DNA from: CAMPKL01 sp963817465
GTDB taxonomy: Bacteria > Acidobacteriota > Terriglobia > Bryobacterales > UBA6623
Direction: 5' to 3'
Length of the DNA: 64,000 nucleotides
NCBI GenBank assembly: GCA_963817465.1
Contig: CAWFOP010000023.1
Span: forward strand, 151,485 to 215,484
Part shown: positions 16,163 through 25,181 of the stretch, one piece after another
Layout: the number at the start of each line of letters is the position of its first letter
How positions within the stretch are numbered: position 1 is the first letter of the stretch
Notes under the pieces: generated by a model
Databases searched by the model: none
The model's input: the letters and a program-made list of their open reading frames with translations, nothing else
Told to the model about the DNA's origin: nothing
Program-made: the position numbers and the translations under genes

Positions 16163-17462
16163 CTACCAGGCCACCAATAGCCGAATGTCTCGCACGTTGT
16201 TTTCGGTCGGTCCGGTGACGAGCGCATCGCCCAACTTGTCGAAGAAGCCGAAGGAGTCGGACGCGCTCGGCGAACTCAGCCGGATCCAGACCCGTCTCGC
16301 AGGCGCGCGCCAGGGAATCGCCGTCCGCGACGGCCCCCGCCGCGGGCGAATTGCCGTCAATCCCGTCCGTCCCCGCGCTGATGACGGCGATTTTCTTGCC
16401 GGCGATACGTCCCACGCACTCCAGAACGAAGGCCTGGCTGCGCCCGCCTCGCCCGTCGCCGACGACCGGGCTCGACAGCTCGCCGCCGGTGAGCACCGCC
16501 GCGGGTCGGCTCGGATCCTCGGCGTGCAACGCGGCCAGCCGCTCGAGCAGGGTCGCGGCGGCTTGGGCCACCGGTTGATCGTCGACCGACAAGTCGACCG
16601 CCGTGCGCCAGCCCAGCGAGCGCGCCCTGCGTTGCACCGCGTCGACGGCGTCGCGGTTTTCGAGCAGCCGCACGAACGAGCTCGTGCTGAAAACCGGATC
16701 TCCCGGCTTGGGGGTCTCTTCGAGCTTGCGCTCGTCAAACAACCGCCGGATCGAAGCCGGCAAGCGCTCGAGCAGATTCAGCTCCGCGGCTAGGCGATAG
16801 CAGTCGTCAACGGTCGATTCGTCGGGCATCGTCGGCCCGGAGGCGACCGAGGAATCGCGGCCCGCGGGCACGTCGGAGACGAACAGCGTGAGCTGCCGCG
16901 CCGGATAGGCCGTCGCCGCAAGCCGCCCGCCTTTGATCGCCGACAGGTGCTTGCGCAAAACATTCATCTGTACGATGTCGGCGCCGCAGGTCACCAGCAG
17001 CCGGAAGAACTCGCGGCAATCATCTTGGGAAATCGACGGGCTGATCGGCCGCTCGCAGATCGCCGACCCTCCGCCCGACAGCAGGTACAGCACCAGGTGT
17101 TGCTCGTGCAAGTCCTCGACCAGCTTCGTCACCACCGCCGCCGCATGAAAGCTCTCGGCGTTGGGGTAGGGGTGGCCGCCTTGGTACCGCAGGAAGTAAG
17201 GCAGCGGCTCGGAGGGCGGGACGGAGCTGACGATCACGCCCGTGACTTGGCGGGGTTCCATGCTGCGGACCAGCTCTCGAGCCATGCGGTCCGCGGCCTT
17301 GCCGATCGCGACGGCGATGATCTTCTTGAACGGCGCGAGCTCGATCCGCTCGTCGCCCGCGATCAACACGTCGTTGTCGACCCGGATCGAGCGGTGCATC
17401 ACCTCGTCGAGGCGCAAGTCCTCCAGCGTCTCGAGAAAGATCTTGCGGAGCGTTTCTTTCAT
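16163..17462 (-). pseudogene. Glycerate 2-kinase (MOFRL family), frameshifted near 16263
   Basis: This is a DUF4147/MOFRL glycerate 2-kinase, which phosphorylates D-glycerate to 2-phosphoglycerate. The N-terminal domain shows KIIAVAIGKAADRMA, GGHPYPNAES, LYLLSGGGSAICERP and QMNVLRKHLSAIKGGRLA; the MOFRL part shows AVLTGGELSSPVVGDGRGGRSQAF and AVISAGTDGIDGNSPAAGAV. The last ~30 residues need a one-base shift near 16263, giving SDSFGFFDKLGDALVTGP then TENNVRDIRLLVAW to TAG 16163-16165. The repaired length is 432 residues, normal for the family. It follows the hydroxyacid dehydrogenase by 54 bp and precedes the PHP gene by 3 bp. The frameshift sits in a conserved C-terminal motif, so real loss of function or an assembly error are both possible. 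Confidence 0.87.
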
Positions 17463-17516
17463 GCCGGTCGGTCGCAGGCGGCGGCAGCCCGTGGTCGTTC
17501 TCCGTGACGGAATTGG

Positions 17517-18482
17517 TCAGCCGATTTCGTTCAGCGCGTTGGGCGCCTTCTCGCCGTTCAACACCGCCATGGCGTTTTCGGCGGCCATCAGGCACATCTT
17601 TGTTCGGGTTGCGATCGAGGCGCTGGCGATATGCGGCGCCAGCACGACGTTAGGAACCTCGAGCAGTTTGGAATGCACTTGCGGCTCCCGCTCGAATACA
17701 TCCAGTCCGGCGGCCGCGATCGTTTTGGCCTCCAGAGCGTCGGCGAGTGCGGCCTCGTCGACCAGCGGGCCTCTCGCGGTATTCACGAGCACTGCGGTTT
17801 TTTTCATCTTGGCGAGCTCGGCGGCGCCGATCACATGGCGCGTCTCCGGAGTGAGCGGAGCGTGCACGCTCAAGAAATCCGATTCCGCCAGCAGCGTGTC
17901 AAACTCGACGAAGGAGACCCCGAGCTCCTTCTCGACGGCCTCGCTCTGCCGGTTGAGGTCGTAGTAAAGGATCTTCATGCCGAAGCCGCGAGCCCGCCGA
18001 GCCACGGCTTGTCCGATGCGGCCCAGGCCGAAGATGCCCAGCGTCGCGCCGTGGATGTCGTAGCCGCAGAGCAAATCGATATACCACTCGCCCCACTCCC
18101 CGCTGCGCAGGAAGCGCTCCGCCTCGGTCAAGCGGCGGCCCGCGGCCATGATGAGCGTGAATGCCATGTCGGCCGTGGTCTCCGTCAGTACGCCGGGCGT
18201 GTTCGTGGCGATGATGCCGCGCTCGGTGGCGGCCGGGACGTCGATGTTGTCGAAGCCGACCGCGACGTTCGCGATGACTTTCAGCTCCGGGGCGGCGTCC
18301 ATCACCGCGGGAGTCATCTTGTCGGTGAGCTGGCAGATAACGCCTTGCTTGCCCTCCAGGCGCGCGACGAGCTCATTGGGAGGCATGCTGACTCGCGCGT
18401 CGTGGTAGTCGACTTCGCAGTGCTTCTCGAGCTCTGAGATCGCCTCGGGATAGAGGTGCTTGGTGACGAGAACTCTATTCAT
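17517..18482 (-). CDS. D-isomer 2-hydroxyacid dehydrogenase (glyoxylate/hydroxypyruvate reductase type)
   Basis: A 321-residue NAD(P)-dependent reductase. The Rossmann motif is GLGRIG at 152-157. The catalytic triad residues can be placed as Arg237 (NTARGPLVDE), Glu266 (DVFEREP) and His284 (LAPHIASAS), the spacing seen in GyaR/GhrB enzymes. The N-terminal catalytic domain includes KVIANVAVGFDNIDVPAA. It most likely interconverts hydroxypyruvate/glyoxylate and D-glycerate/glycolate. It leads a minus-strand operon whose next gene is glycerate 2-kinase, which supports hydroxypyruvate to glycerate to 2-phosphoglycerate. It is divergent from the beta-hydroxyacid dehydrogenase, with about 70 bp between. 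Confidence 0.9.
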   Translation of the reverse strand: MNRVLVTKHLYPEAISELEKHCEVDYHDARVSMPPNELVARLEGKQGVICQLTDKMTPAVMDAAPELKVIANVAVGFDNIDVPAATERGIIATNTPGVLTETTADMAFTLIMAAGRRLTEAERFLRSGEWGEWYIDLLCGYDIHGATLGIFGLGRIGQAVARRARGFGMKILYYDLNRQSEAVEKELGVSFVEFDTLLAESDFLSVHAPLTPETRHVIGAAELAKMKKTAVLVNTARGPLVDEAALADALEAKTIAAAGLDVFEREPQVHSKLLEVPNVVLAPHIASASIATRTKMCLMAAENAMAVLNGEKAPNALNEIG

Positions 18483-18552
18483 AGGAGGCTCGCCATTGTC
18501 TCATAGCGCCTTGAATGCTTACAATTGGCCCTTCGCGAAGGAGAAGAAAATC

Positions 18553-19443
18553 ATGGCAAAACTCGGATTCTTGGGACTCGGACTGATGGGCTACCCGATG
18601 GCGGAGCATCTGCTTGACGCCGGCCACGAAGTCGCGCTTTGGAGCCACACGAGCGCGAAGGCCAAGAAGTTGGCGGCAGACAAGAACGGCGTGTTCTGCG
18701 AATCGCCCAAACAGGTAGGCGAGTTCGCCGAGTGCATCTTCCTGTGCGTCGGCGATTCCGCCATGTCCGAAGCCGTATTGATCGGCGAAGGCGGCGTGAT
18801 CGAGGGCGCCTCGTCCGGGGATGTCGTGGCCGACTGCTCGACCATTTCCCCGTATACCGCGCGCAAGATCGCCGCCGAGTTCGAAAAGAAGGGCGCGTTC
18901 TACCTCGACGCTCCGTGCACGGGCTCGACGCCCGGCGCCACCGGAGGCACGTTGACCTTCATGATCGGCGGCCAAAAGCAAATCTGGGAGCGCACCAAGC
19001 CTTACTTCGAGGCGATGGGGTCGCGCTTCTATTACTGCGGCTCGCAGGGGATGGGCTTGCACGCCAAGCTGTCGCAAAACCTCGTCCTGGCGAACATGCT
19101 GCAAGGGTTCATCGAGGGTATGGTGCTGGCGACCAAGGCCGGCGTCGATCCGAACCTGATGTTCGACATCCTGGACAATTCGGCGGCCAAGGCCGGACTG
19201 ATCAGCTTCAAGGCGCCGCAGATCTTCAAGCGCAACTTCGCCGCGGCGTTCCCGCTCAAGTGGATGAAGAAAGACGTGAGTCTGATGCTCGAGACGGGCC
19301 GCGAAATGGGCGTTCCGCTGCCCGCGACAGCTCTTGTTCACGAAATGTTCACTGCGTCCATCGCCAAGGGCTATGGCGACGAGGATATCGCCGCCGCCAT
19401 CAAGCTCTTCGAGGAGTTCGCGGGCGTCGAAGTGAAGGGCTGA
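18553..19443 (+). CDS. Beta-hydroxyacid dehydrogenase (3-hydroxyisobutyrate / tartronate semialdehyde reductase type)
   Basis: A 296-residue NAD(P)-dependent enzyme. The N-terminus has the nucleotide motif GFLGLGLMGYPMA, followed by CSTISPYTAR, and LDAPCTGSTPGATGGTLTFM, the substrate-binding signature of the family. Catalytic Lys172 sits in GLHAKLSQN with Asn176. The start at 18553 has AAGGAG about 8 nt upstream; an in-frame start at 18460 would overlap the divergent gene and is less likely. Family members act on 3-hydroxyisobutyrate, tartronate semialdehyde, succinic semialdehyde or similar. Its position, divergent from a hydroxypyruvate reductase/glycerate kinase operon, favours tartronate semialdehyde or a related C3 acid, by inference. 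Confidence 0.86.
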   Translation: MAKLGFLGLGLMGYPMAEHLLDAGHEVALWSHTSAKAKKLAADKNGVFCESPKQVGEFAECIFLCVGDSAMSEAVLIGEGGVIEGASSGDVVADCSTISPYTARKIAAEFEKKGAFYLDAPCTGSTPGATGGTLTFMIGGQKQIWERTKPYFEAMGSRFYYCGSQGMGLHAKLSQNLVLANMLQGFIEGMVLATKAGVDPNLMFDILDNSAAKAGLISFKAPQIFKRNFAAAFPLKWMKKDVSLMLETGREMGVPLPATALVHEMFTASIAKGYGDEDIAAAIKLFEEFAGVEVKG

Positions 19444-19798
19444 CGGTCCCTGATCGTACGATTTGGTACGTTTCCTGGCGGAGTCCAGATTCCTGTAAGT
19501 CACTGAAATATAGCTGTTTATCGCTACGACCGAGAGGGCGGTGAGTTTTTCTTCTGGGAATTGGAATATTCTCTTGCGCGGATCTATGATCTTTGGTATT
19601 CTTCAATCAAAGCCGGGGGGGCAACCCCCACCAAAGCGAGACTAACCTCAACCAAAAAAGACCCCTGAAACTCCCCCCCGGCGCCCCTGATCTCCTAACT
19701 CCTTGTATAGAGCACACCGAGGCCACTGTCGAGAAATCGGCAGTGGCTTCGTGTGTTAATCTGCCCCTAGTTCCCTTTGGCCGCCAGGCCAGTCATCG
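19444..19798 (+). promoter_or_regulatory. Gene-free 355 bp before dxr with strong alternative RNA structures
   Basis: No gene is visible here. Several pairings stand out. GGGGG (19616-19620) and CCCCC (19625-19629) close a GCAA tetraloop. CTTTGGT (19591-19597) can pair with ACCAAAG (19630-19636), or its first five bases with CAAAG (19608-19612). CCGGGGGGG (19613-19621) is a perfect 9-bp complement of CCCCCCCGG (19673-19681). Finally GAGGCCACTGTCGA / TCGGCAGTGGCTTC (19719-19732 and 19737-19750) forms a 14-bp stem closed by GAAA, extendable with one bulge to 19713-19755, ending about 42 nt before the dxr ATG. A weak promoter-like pair TTGGAA (19561) and TATGAT (19585) with 18-bp spacing is upstream. 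It may be a terminator for the upstream gene, a dxr leader, or a small RNA. Confidence 0.5.
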
Positions 19799-20980
19799 AT
19801 GCAAGTCGCGATTCTCGGTTCGACCGGTTCCATCGGCCGCAACACGCTGCAAGTCGTGCGCGAGATGGAAGGGGTGGAGACGGCGGCGCTTTGCGCCGGC
19901 CGCAACGTCGCGATCCTGGTCGAACAGGCCGCTGAGTTTCGCCCGCGCTTGTTGTCGGTCGCCGACGACGAGGCGCGCAGCGAGCTGACCCGGGAATTGC
20001 GGTCGCGACCCGAACTCGCCGCGTACAAGCCCGAAATTCTGTGCGGCCCGGAAGGTAATCTGGCCGCGGCCCGGCAGTGCGACACCCTGGTGTCGGCGGC
20101 CGTGGGAGTGGCGGGGCTGGAGGCGACTTACGCCGCCGTCTCCCGCGGCGCCAAGATCGCCCTCGCGAACAAAGAAACCCTGGTGGCGGCCGGTGAGTTG
20201 GTGATGGCCGAAGCGCGCCGCTCGGGAGCGCCGATTCTGCCCGTCGACAGCGAGCATAACGGCGTGCACCAGTGCCTGCGCGCCGGACGCCGCGACGAGG
20301 TCGAACGCCTCATACTGACCGCCTCCGGAGGACCTTTTCGCACGACGCCGCGCGAGCAGCTCGCCGACGTGACTCCGGAGCAAGCGCTGCGGCATCCGAC
20401 CTGGAAAATGGGCGCTCGCATCACGATCGATTCGGCGACGTTGATGAACAAAGGCTTCGAAGTGATCGAGGCGCGCTGGCTGTTCGACTTCGAGCCTGCG
20501 CAGATCCAGGTCGTGGTGCATCCGCAGTCGATCGTGCATGCGCTGGTGGAGTATTGCGACGGCTCCGTGATCGCTCAGATGTGCCCGGCCGACATGAAGC
20601 TTCCGATCCGCTATGCGCTGTCGTATCCCGAGCGCCAAGTCGGGCTCACGGATCGGCGTCTGGCTTGGGATCGTGTGAGACAATTGGATTTTGAGCCGCC
20701 GGACTTCGACAAGTTCCCGTTGCTCCGGCTAGCTTATGAAGCGCTTGAAACCGGCGGCGCGGCCGGATGCGTCTTAAACGCAGCCGACGAAGTGGCCGTT
20801 GAAGCGTTCTTGAACGGGGAGGTTCCTTTCGGCGCCATTGCGACGATCGTGGAGGGGACTCTCGAAAAGATGGATCTCAGCGCGCCCGACTCGATCGGAG
20901 CGACGCTGGGGCGCGACCGCGAGGCGCGCCGGACGGCCAGGGAGTTGGCAGCAAAGCGCGGAGCCGGGGTGACCGGCTGA
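19799..20980 (+). CDS. dxr: 1-deoxy-D-xylulose 5-phosphate reductoisomerase
   Basis: A 393-residue DXR, the second enzyme of the MEP isoprenoid pathway, which converts DXP to MEP with NADPH. Visible are the NADPH loop GSTGSIG at 7-13, LVSAAVGVAGL, KIALANKETLVAAGE, the metal ligands in PVDSEHN (Asp150, Glu152, same numbering as E. coli), ASGGPF, HPTWKMGARITIDSATLMNKG and IEARWLFD. The usual HSAIFQ after DSE reads HNGVHQ here, a mild variation. The C-terminal helical domain is complete. rseP starts 26 bp downstream and skp after that, the common envelope/isoprenoid gene order. The gene is preceded by a long structured leader. Confidence 0.95.
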   Translation: MQVAILGSTGSIGRNTLQVVREMEGVETAALCAGRNVAILVEQAAEFRPRLLSVADDEARSELTRELRSRPELAAYKPEILCGPEGNLAAARQCDTLVSAAVGVAGLEATYAAVSRGAKIALANKETLVAAGELVMAEARRSGAPILPVDSEHNGVHQCLRAGRRDEVERLILTASGGPFRTTPREQLADVTPEQALRHPTWKMGARITIDSATLMNKGFEVIEARWLFDFEPAQIQVVVHPQSIVHALVEYCDGSVIAQMCPADMKLPIRYALSYPERQVGLTDRRLAWDRVRQLDFEPPDFDKFPLLRLAYEALETGGAAGCVLNAADEVAVEAFLNGEVPFGAIATIVEGTLEKMDLSAPDSIGATLGRDREARRTARELAAKRGAGVTG

Positions 20981-21006
20981 CCGCTGCGACGGACTAAGGG
21001 TCGCTG

Positions 21007-22329
21007 ATGGGCTTCATCGAAAATTCGCTCGCGTTTGTCTTCGTGCTCGGCGTCATGGTGTTGATCCATGAGCTGGGCCACTTCTTGGCCGCGCGTTACT
21101 TCGACGTGCGGGTGGAATCGTTCTCGATCGGCATGGGTCCGCGGCTGTTCGGGTATCGCCGCGGCGAGACGGATTACAAAATATGCGTGCTGCCGATCGG
21201 CGGCTACGTGAAGATGGCGGGCGAGAGCATCGGCGAGCCGACCGGCGACCCGCGTGAGTTTCTGGCCAAGCCGCGTTGGCAGCGCTTGATCATCGCGTTC
21301 GCCGGCCCCCTGTTCAATGTCCTGCTGGCGATCGCGTTGCCGGTGGGGCTCTACATGGCGCACTTCGAGCGCTACACGTTCTGGTCGGAGCCGGCGGTCG
21401 TGGGCTACGTCGAGGCGGACTCGTCAGCGGCGAAGGCGGGAGTCAAGACCGGCGACCACATCGTGCGGCTCGACGGAACCGACACGCCGGACTGGCAGTC
21501 GGTGAGGCTCGCGGAAGTCGCCGCCGTCAACAAGAAGTCGGGCCTGACGCTCGAGCGCAACGGCCGCCGCATCGACACGAGCTTGACGATCGAACCCGAC
21601 GAGCAGGGCATGGGCCGCGCGGGGTGGATCGAGGGGTCGCCGGTGCGCCTCAGCGAACCGCTGCCCGGCATGCCCGCTTCGAAGGCCGACATTCACGCCG
21701 GCGACATGCTCGTCGCCATCGACGGCAACGCGATTGACGCGGTCACCGAAGTCATCGACCTGATCCAAGCGTCTGAAGGCAAGCCGATGACGCTGACTCT
21801 GGAGCGCGACGGGCGCAAGGTCGAGACCCAAGTGGCGGCGATCTACAACGACGAGGGCCCGCAACCTCCGGCATGGCAGGTCGGCATCGGGCTCGAGCCG
21901 GTCTACGAAAGCACCGTGATGCAGCTCGGGTTCTTCGATGCGCTGAAGCAGTCGGTGGAAGACAACCGGCGCAACGCGATGCTGATTTTCAATTTTTTGG
22001 GCGGTTTGATCGAGCAGCGCATGTCGCCGCGATCGCTGGAAGGTCCCATCGGGATTGCGCGGCTGTCGGGCGAGGCGGCGCGGCGGGGCTGGCCCGAGTT
22101 GATCGGTTTGATGGCGGGCATCAGCTTGAACCTCGGCATCTTCAACTTGCTGCCGATTCCGATTCTCGACGGCGGCGTTATCTTGCTGCTGCTGTTCGAG
22201 TCGCTGATCCGCCGCGATGTCAGCCTGGTCGTCAAGGAACGAATCGTCCAGGCCGGCCTGGTGTTCCTGGTTCTGCTGTTCGTCTTCGTGATGTACAACG
22301 ACATCTCGAAGAGTTTGCCGGGCGGTTAG
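21007..22329 (+). CDS. rseP: RIP metalloprotease RseP
   Basis: A 440-residue site-2 protease. The zinc motif HELGH at residues 21-25 lies in the first membrane helix (VLIHELGHFLAARYF), and the second catalytic motif is NLLPIPILDGG with Asp388. Two PDZ-like regions lie between (VVGYVEADSSAAKAGVKTGD and PLPGMPASKADIHAGD). It cleaves membrane-bound anti-sigma factors or signal-peptide remnants at the inner membrane. Four membrane spans are visible. It is 26 bp after dxr and about 100 bp before skp. No anti-sigma factor is encoded in the window, so the substrate is elsewhere. Confidence 0.94.
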   Translation: MGFIENSLAFVFVLGVMVLIHELGHFLAARYFDVRVESFSIGMGPRLFGYRRGETDYKICVLPIGGYVKMAGESIGEPTGDPREFLAKPRWQRLIIAFAGPLFNVLLAIALPVGLYMAHFERYTFWSEPAVVGYVEADSSAAKAGVKTGDHIVRLDGTDTPDWQSVRLAEVAAVNKKSGLTLERNGRRIDTSLTIEPDEQGMGRAGWIEGSPVRLSEPLPGMPASKADIHAGDMLVAIDGNAIDAVTEVIDLIQASEGKPMTLTLERDGRKVETQVAAIYNDEGPQPPAWQVGIGLEPVYESTVMQLGFFDALKQSVEDNRRNAMLIFNFLGGLIEQRMSPRSLEGPIGIARLSGEAARRGWPELIGLMAGISLNLGIFNLLPIPILDGGVILLLLFESLIRRDVSLVVKERIVQAGLVFLVLLFVFVMYNDISKSLPGG

Positions 22330-22432
22330 ATGGCCGCGGCGAAGCAGTACGGAAACAGTAAAATGGAAAACCTCTAAAATGATCGAGAGAGGGCCCGGGG
22401 GTTGCGAGGGCCGTGCAGGAGTTCGTCCCAAA

Positions 22433-22954
22433 ATGCGTTTGAAGATTCAACTGTTGCTCACCGCGATTTTTGCCGTCACGCTTTTCGCCGCGCCGACACG
22501 ACTCGTCGCGCAGACCAAGGTCGCCGTTGTCGATTTTCAGAAAGCGCTGCTCGACACAGCGCAGATGGAGGCCGAAGCCGCGAAATTGGAAGCGGAGTTC
22601 AAGCCGCGTCAAGATGAGTTGCAGGCGCTGAGCGCCGACCTGCAGCAGATTCAGGCCAAGATGCAAAGCGCCAGCCCGGAAGACGCCGCGAGGCTGCAAG
22701 CCGAAGGCGCGGCCAAGCAGCGCGAGGCGCAGCGCAAGAGCGAAGATCTGCAGTCGGAGGTCGATTATCGCCGGCAAGGCATTTTGCAGGACGGCTCCCA
22801 GAAGATGCGGCAAGTCCTCGACAAGATCCGGCAGGAGAACTCCTACGATCTGATCGTCGACACGTCCGGAACGTATGCCTTCAATCCCGCCCTCGACATC
22901 ACGTCGCAGGCGACGGCGGCATTCAACACGGCGTATCCTGCGAAACAGCAGTAG
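22433..22954 (+). CDS. OmpH/Skp-family periplasmic chaperone
   Basis: A 173-residue Skp-like protein. It starts with a Sec signal peptide (MRLKIQLLLTAIFAVTLFAAP), then TKVAVVDFQKALLDTAQME, the usual beta strand that begins Skp. A long coiled-coil tentacle region follows (about 50-130, heptads rich in Glu, Lys, Gln), then the C-terminal strand YDLIVDTSGTYAFNPALDIT. Skp trimers hold unfolded outer-membrane proteins in the periplasm. The ATG at 22433 has AGGAG at 22417-22421; a longer frame from 22379 adds a non-signal sequence. It follows rseP; the usual bamA between them is absent here. Confidence 0.88.
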   Translation: MRLKIQLLLTAIFAVTLFAAPTRLVAQTKVAVVDFQKALLDTAQMEAEAAKLEAEFKPRQDELQALSADLQQIQAKMQSASPEDAARLQAEGAAKQREAQRKSEDLQSEVDYRRQGILQDGSQKMRQVLDKIRQENSYDLIVDTSGTYAFNPALDITSQATAAFNTAYPAKQQ

Positions 22955-22971
22955 CGGCCGCGCCGCCCTGA

Positions 22972-23391
22972 ATGGGCTATCTGGAGCAGTACGAACAGGG
23001 GTCGCGCGGCTTTGACAAGCTCGTCAAAGCCGTGGCGTACGTCATCCTGGCGGGCATCGTCGGCTACGGCGTCTATTGGCTGTTCCTTCGAAATTGGTCT
23101 GAAGAACGACGCGTTGAGGCGTTTCTCGAGGCCGTCGAGCAGCAGCAGTACGAGAAGGCGTACACGTTTTGGGGCTGCTCGGTCGAGGAGCCCTGCCATT
23201 ACTATCCCTACAACGAGTTTCTCGAGGATTGGGGGCCGCAGAGCCCGCTCGGCAAGATCAAGTCCTTCGACTTGGGCCGCTCTTACACGCAGACCAACGG
23301 CGTGATCGTCGAACTGACGATCGACGGCAAAAAACAGCCGAATCTGTGGGTCGACAGCAACACGCAGGCCATCAGCTTCTTCCCCTACTGA
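22972..23391 (+). CDS. Uncharacterised single-span membrane protein
   Basis: A 139-residue protein with a short cytoplasmic N-terminus, one membrane helix (VAYVILAGIVGYGVYWLFL, about 21-39) and a periplasmic domain that looks like a small NTF2/DUF-type alpha+beta fold (VEAFLEAVEQQQYEKAYTFW, then beta strands GVIVELTIDG, NLWVDSNTQAISFFPY). Two cysteines (WGCSVEEPC) could form a disulfide. It starts 17 bp after skp on the same strand, so it may belong to the same transcript and envelope function. I do not recognise a named family. The helix-then-NTF2-like plan suggests a lipid- or peptide-binding role, but that is speculative. Confidence 0.65.
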   Translation: MGYLEQYEQGSRGFDKLVKAVAYVILAGIVGYGVYWLFLRNWSEERRVEAFLEAVEQQQYEKAYTFWGCSVEEPCHYYPYNEFLEDWGPQSPLGKIKSFDLGRSYTQTNGVIVELTIDGKKQPNLWVDSNTQAISFFPY

Positions 23392-23445
23392 ACGCCCTCG
23401 ACGACGGCCGCGTCTCGTCTTCTTGGCGCCGAGAGCGCTAACATT

Positions 23446-24852
23446 ATGGCTGACATGGGCCGCCTGGATTTCACCCGCCGCGCTTTCCTCGGGACTTCCG
23501 CGCTGAACCTGGGCGGGCTCGCCCTGGCTGCGCTGCTTGATCCCGGACGGCTGCTGGCTTCCGGCTCCGGCGTCAACGGCTTTCCGAATTTCGCCCCCAA
23601 GGCGAAGCGCGTGATTTGGCTGTGCATGGCCGGCGGCCCGTCGCACCTCGAACTGCTCGATTACAAGCCTGAGCTCGAAAAGCGGGACGGCGAACCGATG
23701 CCCGCGTCGGTCACCAACGGGCAGCAGATCGCCCAGCTTCAAGGCAAGGAGCTGAAGATCTTCGGACCGCAGCACCCTTTCAAGCGCTACGGCGAATGCG
23801 GGCGTCAAATGTCGACGTTGACGCCGCACATCGGCGGCATCGCCGACGAGATCTGCGTCATCCGCTCGATGCAGACCGAGCAGATCAACCACGACACCGC
23901 GCACACTTTCATGAATACCGGCACCGGCATTTCCGGTCGTCCTTCGATGGGTTCGTGGATCACATACGGCCTCGGCTCGGAGGCTGAAGACCTGCCGGGC
24001 TTCATCGTTTTGACGTCCGAAGGCGGCGCCCAAGCGCAGCCGATCGCGGCTCGCCAATGGCACTCCGGCTTTCTGCCGAGCAAGTATCAGGGCGTCAAGT
24101 TCTCGTCTTCGGGCGACCCGGTCAGCTACGTGCGCAACCCGCCGGGGGTCGACCGCGATGACCAGGGCCGCCTGATCAGCGCCGTCGAAAAGCTCAATCG
24201 CCTGCAGGAGAAGGTGGTCGATGACCCGGAAATCTCGACCCGGATCGCGCAGTACGAGCTGGCCTTCAAGATGCAGATGAGCGTCCCCGAAGTCGCCGAC
24301 TTCTCCGACGAGCCGCAGTCGATTCGCGAGATGTACGGCACCGAAGGCGGCGACGGCACGTTCGCCTCAAACTGCCTGCTCGCACGCCGGCTCGCCGAGC
24401 GCGGCGTGCGGTTCGTGCAGCTCTATCACCGCGGCTGGGATCACCACGGCGACCTCAAGAAAGGCATTCAAGTCAGCACGAAGCTGGTCGACCAGGCGTC
24501 GGCCGCCCTGGTTCAAGACCTCAAGCGCCGCGGCATGCTCGAGGATACGCTGGTCATCTGGTGCGGCGAGTTCGGCCGCACTCCCATGGCGCAAGGCGAC
24601 GGCCGCGATCACCACATCAAGGGATTTTCGATGTGGATGGCCGGCGGCGGCGTAAAACCCGGCGTGACCTACGGCGCGACCGACGACCTGGGCTACAACG
24701 CCGTCGAAGACATCGTGCCGGTTCACGACCTGCACGCTACGATGCTCAATTTGCTCGGGATCGATCACAAGAAACTGACGTATCGGTTCCAGGGCCGCGA
24801 CTTCCGTCTGACCGACGTGGCGGGAAACCTGGTCAAGGACGTTTTGGCGTAG
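23446..24852 (+). CDS. DUF1501 protein, Tat-exported sulfatase-like (orphan copy 1)
   Basis: A 468-residue DUF1501 protein. The Tat leader (FTRRAFLGTSALNLGGLALAAL) is followed by the family's start, APKAKRVIWLCMAGGPSHLELLDYKP. The fold is related to alkaline phosphatase/sulfatase; conserved patches include the aspartate/histidine run LYHRGWDHHGDLKKG, TLVIWCGEFGRTP, GRDHHIKGFSMWMAGGGVKPG and VHDLHATMLNLLGIDHKKLTYRFQGRDFRLT. It is usually partnered with a PSCyt1/DUF1549/DUF1553 protein, but none is adjacent here. The biochemical role of the family is not established. The ATG at 23446 lacks a strong Shine-Dalgarno. Confidence 0.92.
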   Translation: MADMGRLDFTRRAFLGTSALNLGGLALAALLDPGRLLASGSGVNGFPNFAPKAKRVIWLCMAGGPSHLELLDYKPELEKRDGEPMPASVTNGQQIAQLQGKELKIFGPQHPFKRYGECGRQMSTLTPHIGGIADEICVIRSMQTEQINHDTAHTFMNTGTGISGRPSMGSWITYGLGSEAEDLPGFIVLTSEGGAQAQPIAARQWHSGFLPSKYQGVKFSSSGDPVSYVRNPPGVDRDDQGRLISAVEKLNRLQEKVVDDPEISTRIAQYELAFKMQMSVPEVADFSDEPQSIREMYGTEGGDGTFASNCLLARRLAERGVRFVQLYHRGWDHHGDLKKGIQVSTKLVDQASAALVQDLKRRGMLEDTLVIWCGEFGRTPMAQGDGRDHHIKGFSMWMAGGGVKPGVTYGATDDLGYNAVEDIVPVHDLHATMLNLLGIDHKKLTYRFQGRDFRLTDVAGNLVKDVLA

Positions 24853-24901
24853 TTGGTAACAGAATTGCCTCTATCTTGATCGGCTCTTTAGGAGAATTGT
24901 C

Positions 24902-25162
24902 ATGACAGAACGTGAGTGTGGATTCATGTGTTTGGGCGTCGCGGTGGGCGCCATTTTAGGCGCCGGCATCGGCATGCTCACAGCCCCGCACTCGGGACGC
25001 GTCACGCGCCGCCGCCTGCGTCGCGCGGGAGAAGAGTTGGAGGATCGCCTCTACGAGCGTGGTGAAGAGATCGTGGACCGCGGGCGCGAGTACGCCGATC
25101 GCGGACGGAGCTTTGTCAACGAAAAGCGCCGCGAAGCCGAGAAGGCTTTCGCGCGCACGTAA
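24902..25162 (+). CDS. YtxH-domain small membrane protein
   Basis: An 86-residue protein with one N-terminal membrane helix (GVAVGAILGAGIGMLTAP) followed by the YtxH signature SGRVTRRRL and a long charged helix (about 35-86) rich in Glu/Arg/Lys. This is the common gas-vesicle/YtxH-like stress-protein plan, with a membrane anchor and a coiled cytoplasmic tail. AGGAG lies just before the ATG at 24902. The gene stands alone between a DUF1501 gene and the convergent TonB receptor gene (19 bp apart). The role of YtxH proteins is not known beyond stress association. Confidence 0.85.
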   Translation: MTERECGFMCLGVAVGAILGAGIGMLTAPHSGRVTRRRLRRAGEELEDRLYERGEEIVDRGREYADRGRSFVNEKRREAEKAFART

Positions 25163-25181
25163 GACTTAGAACTCCACAGAC

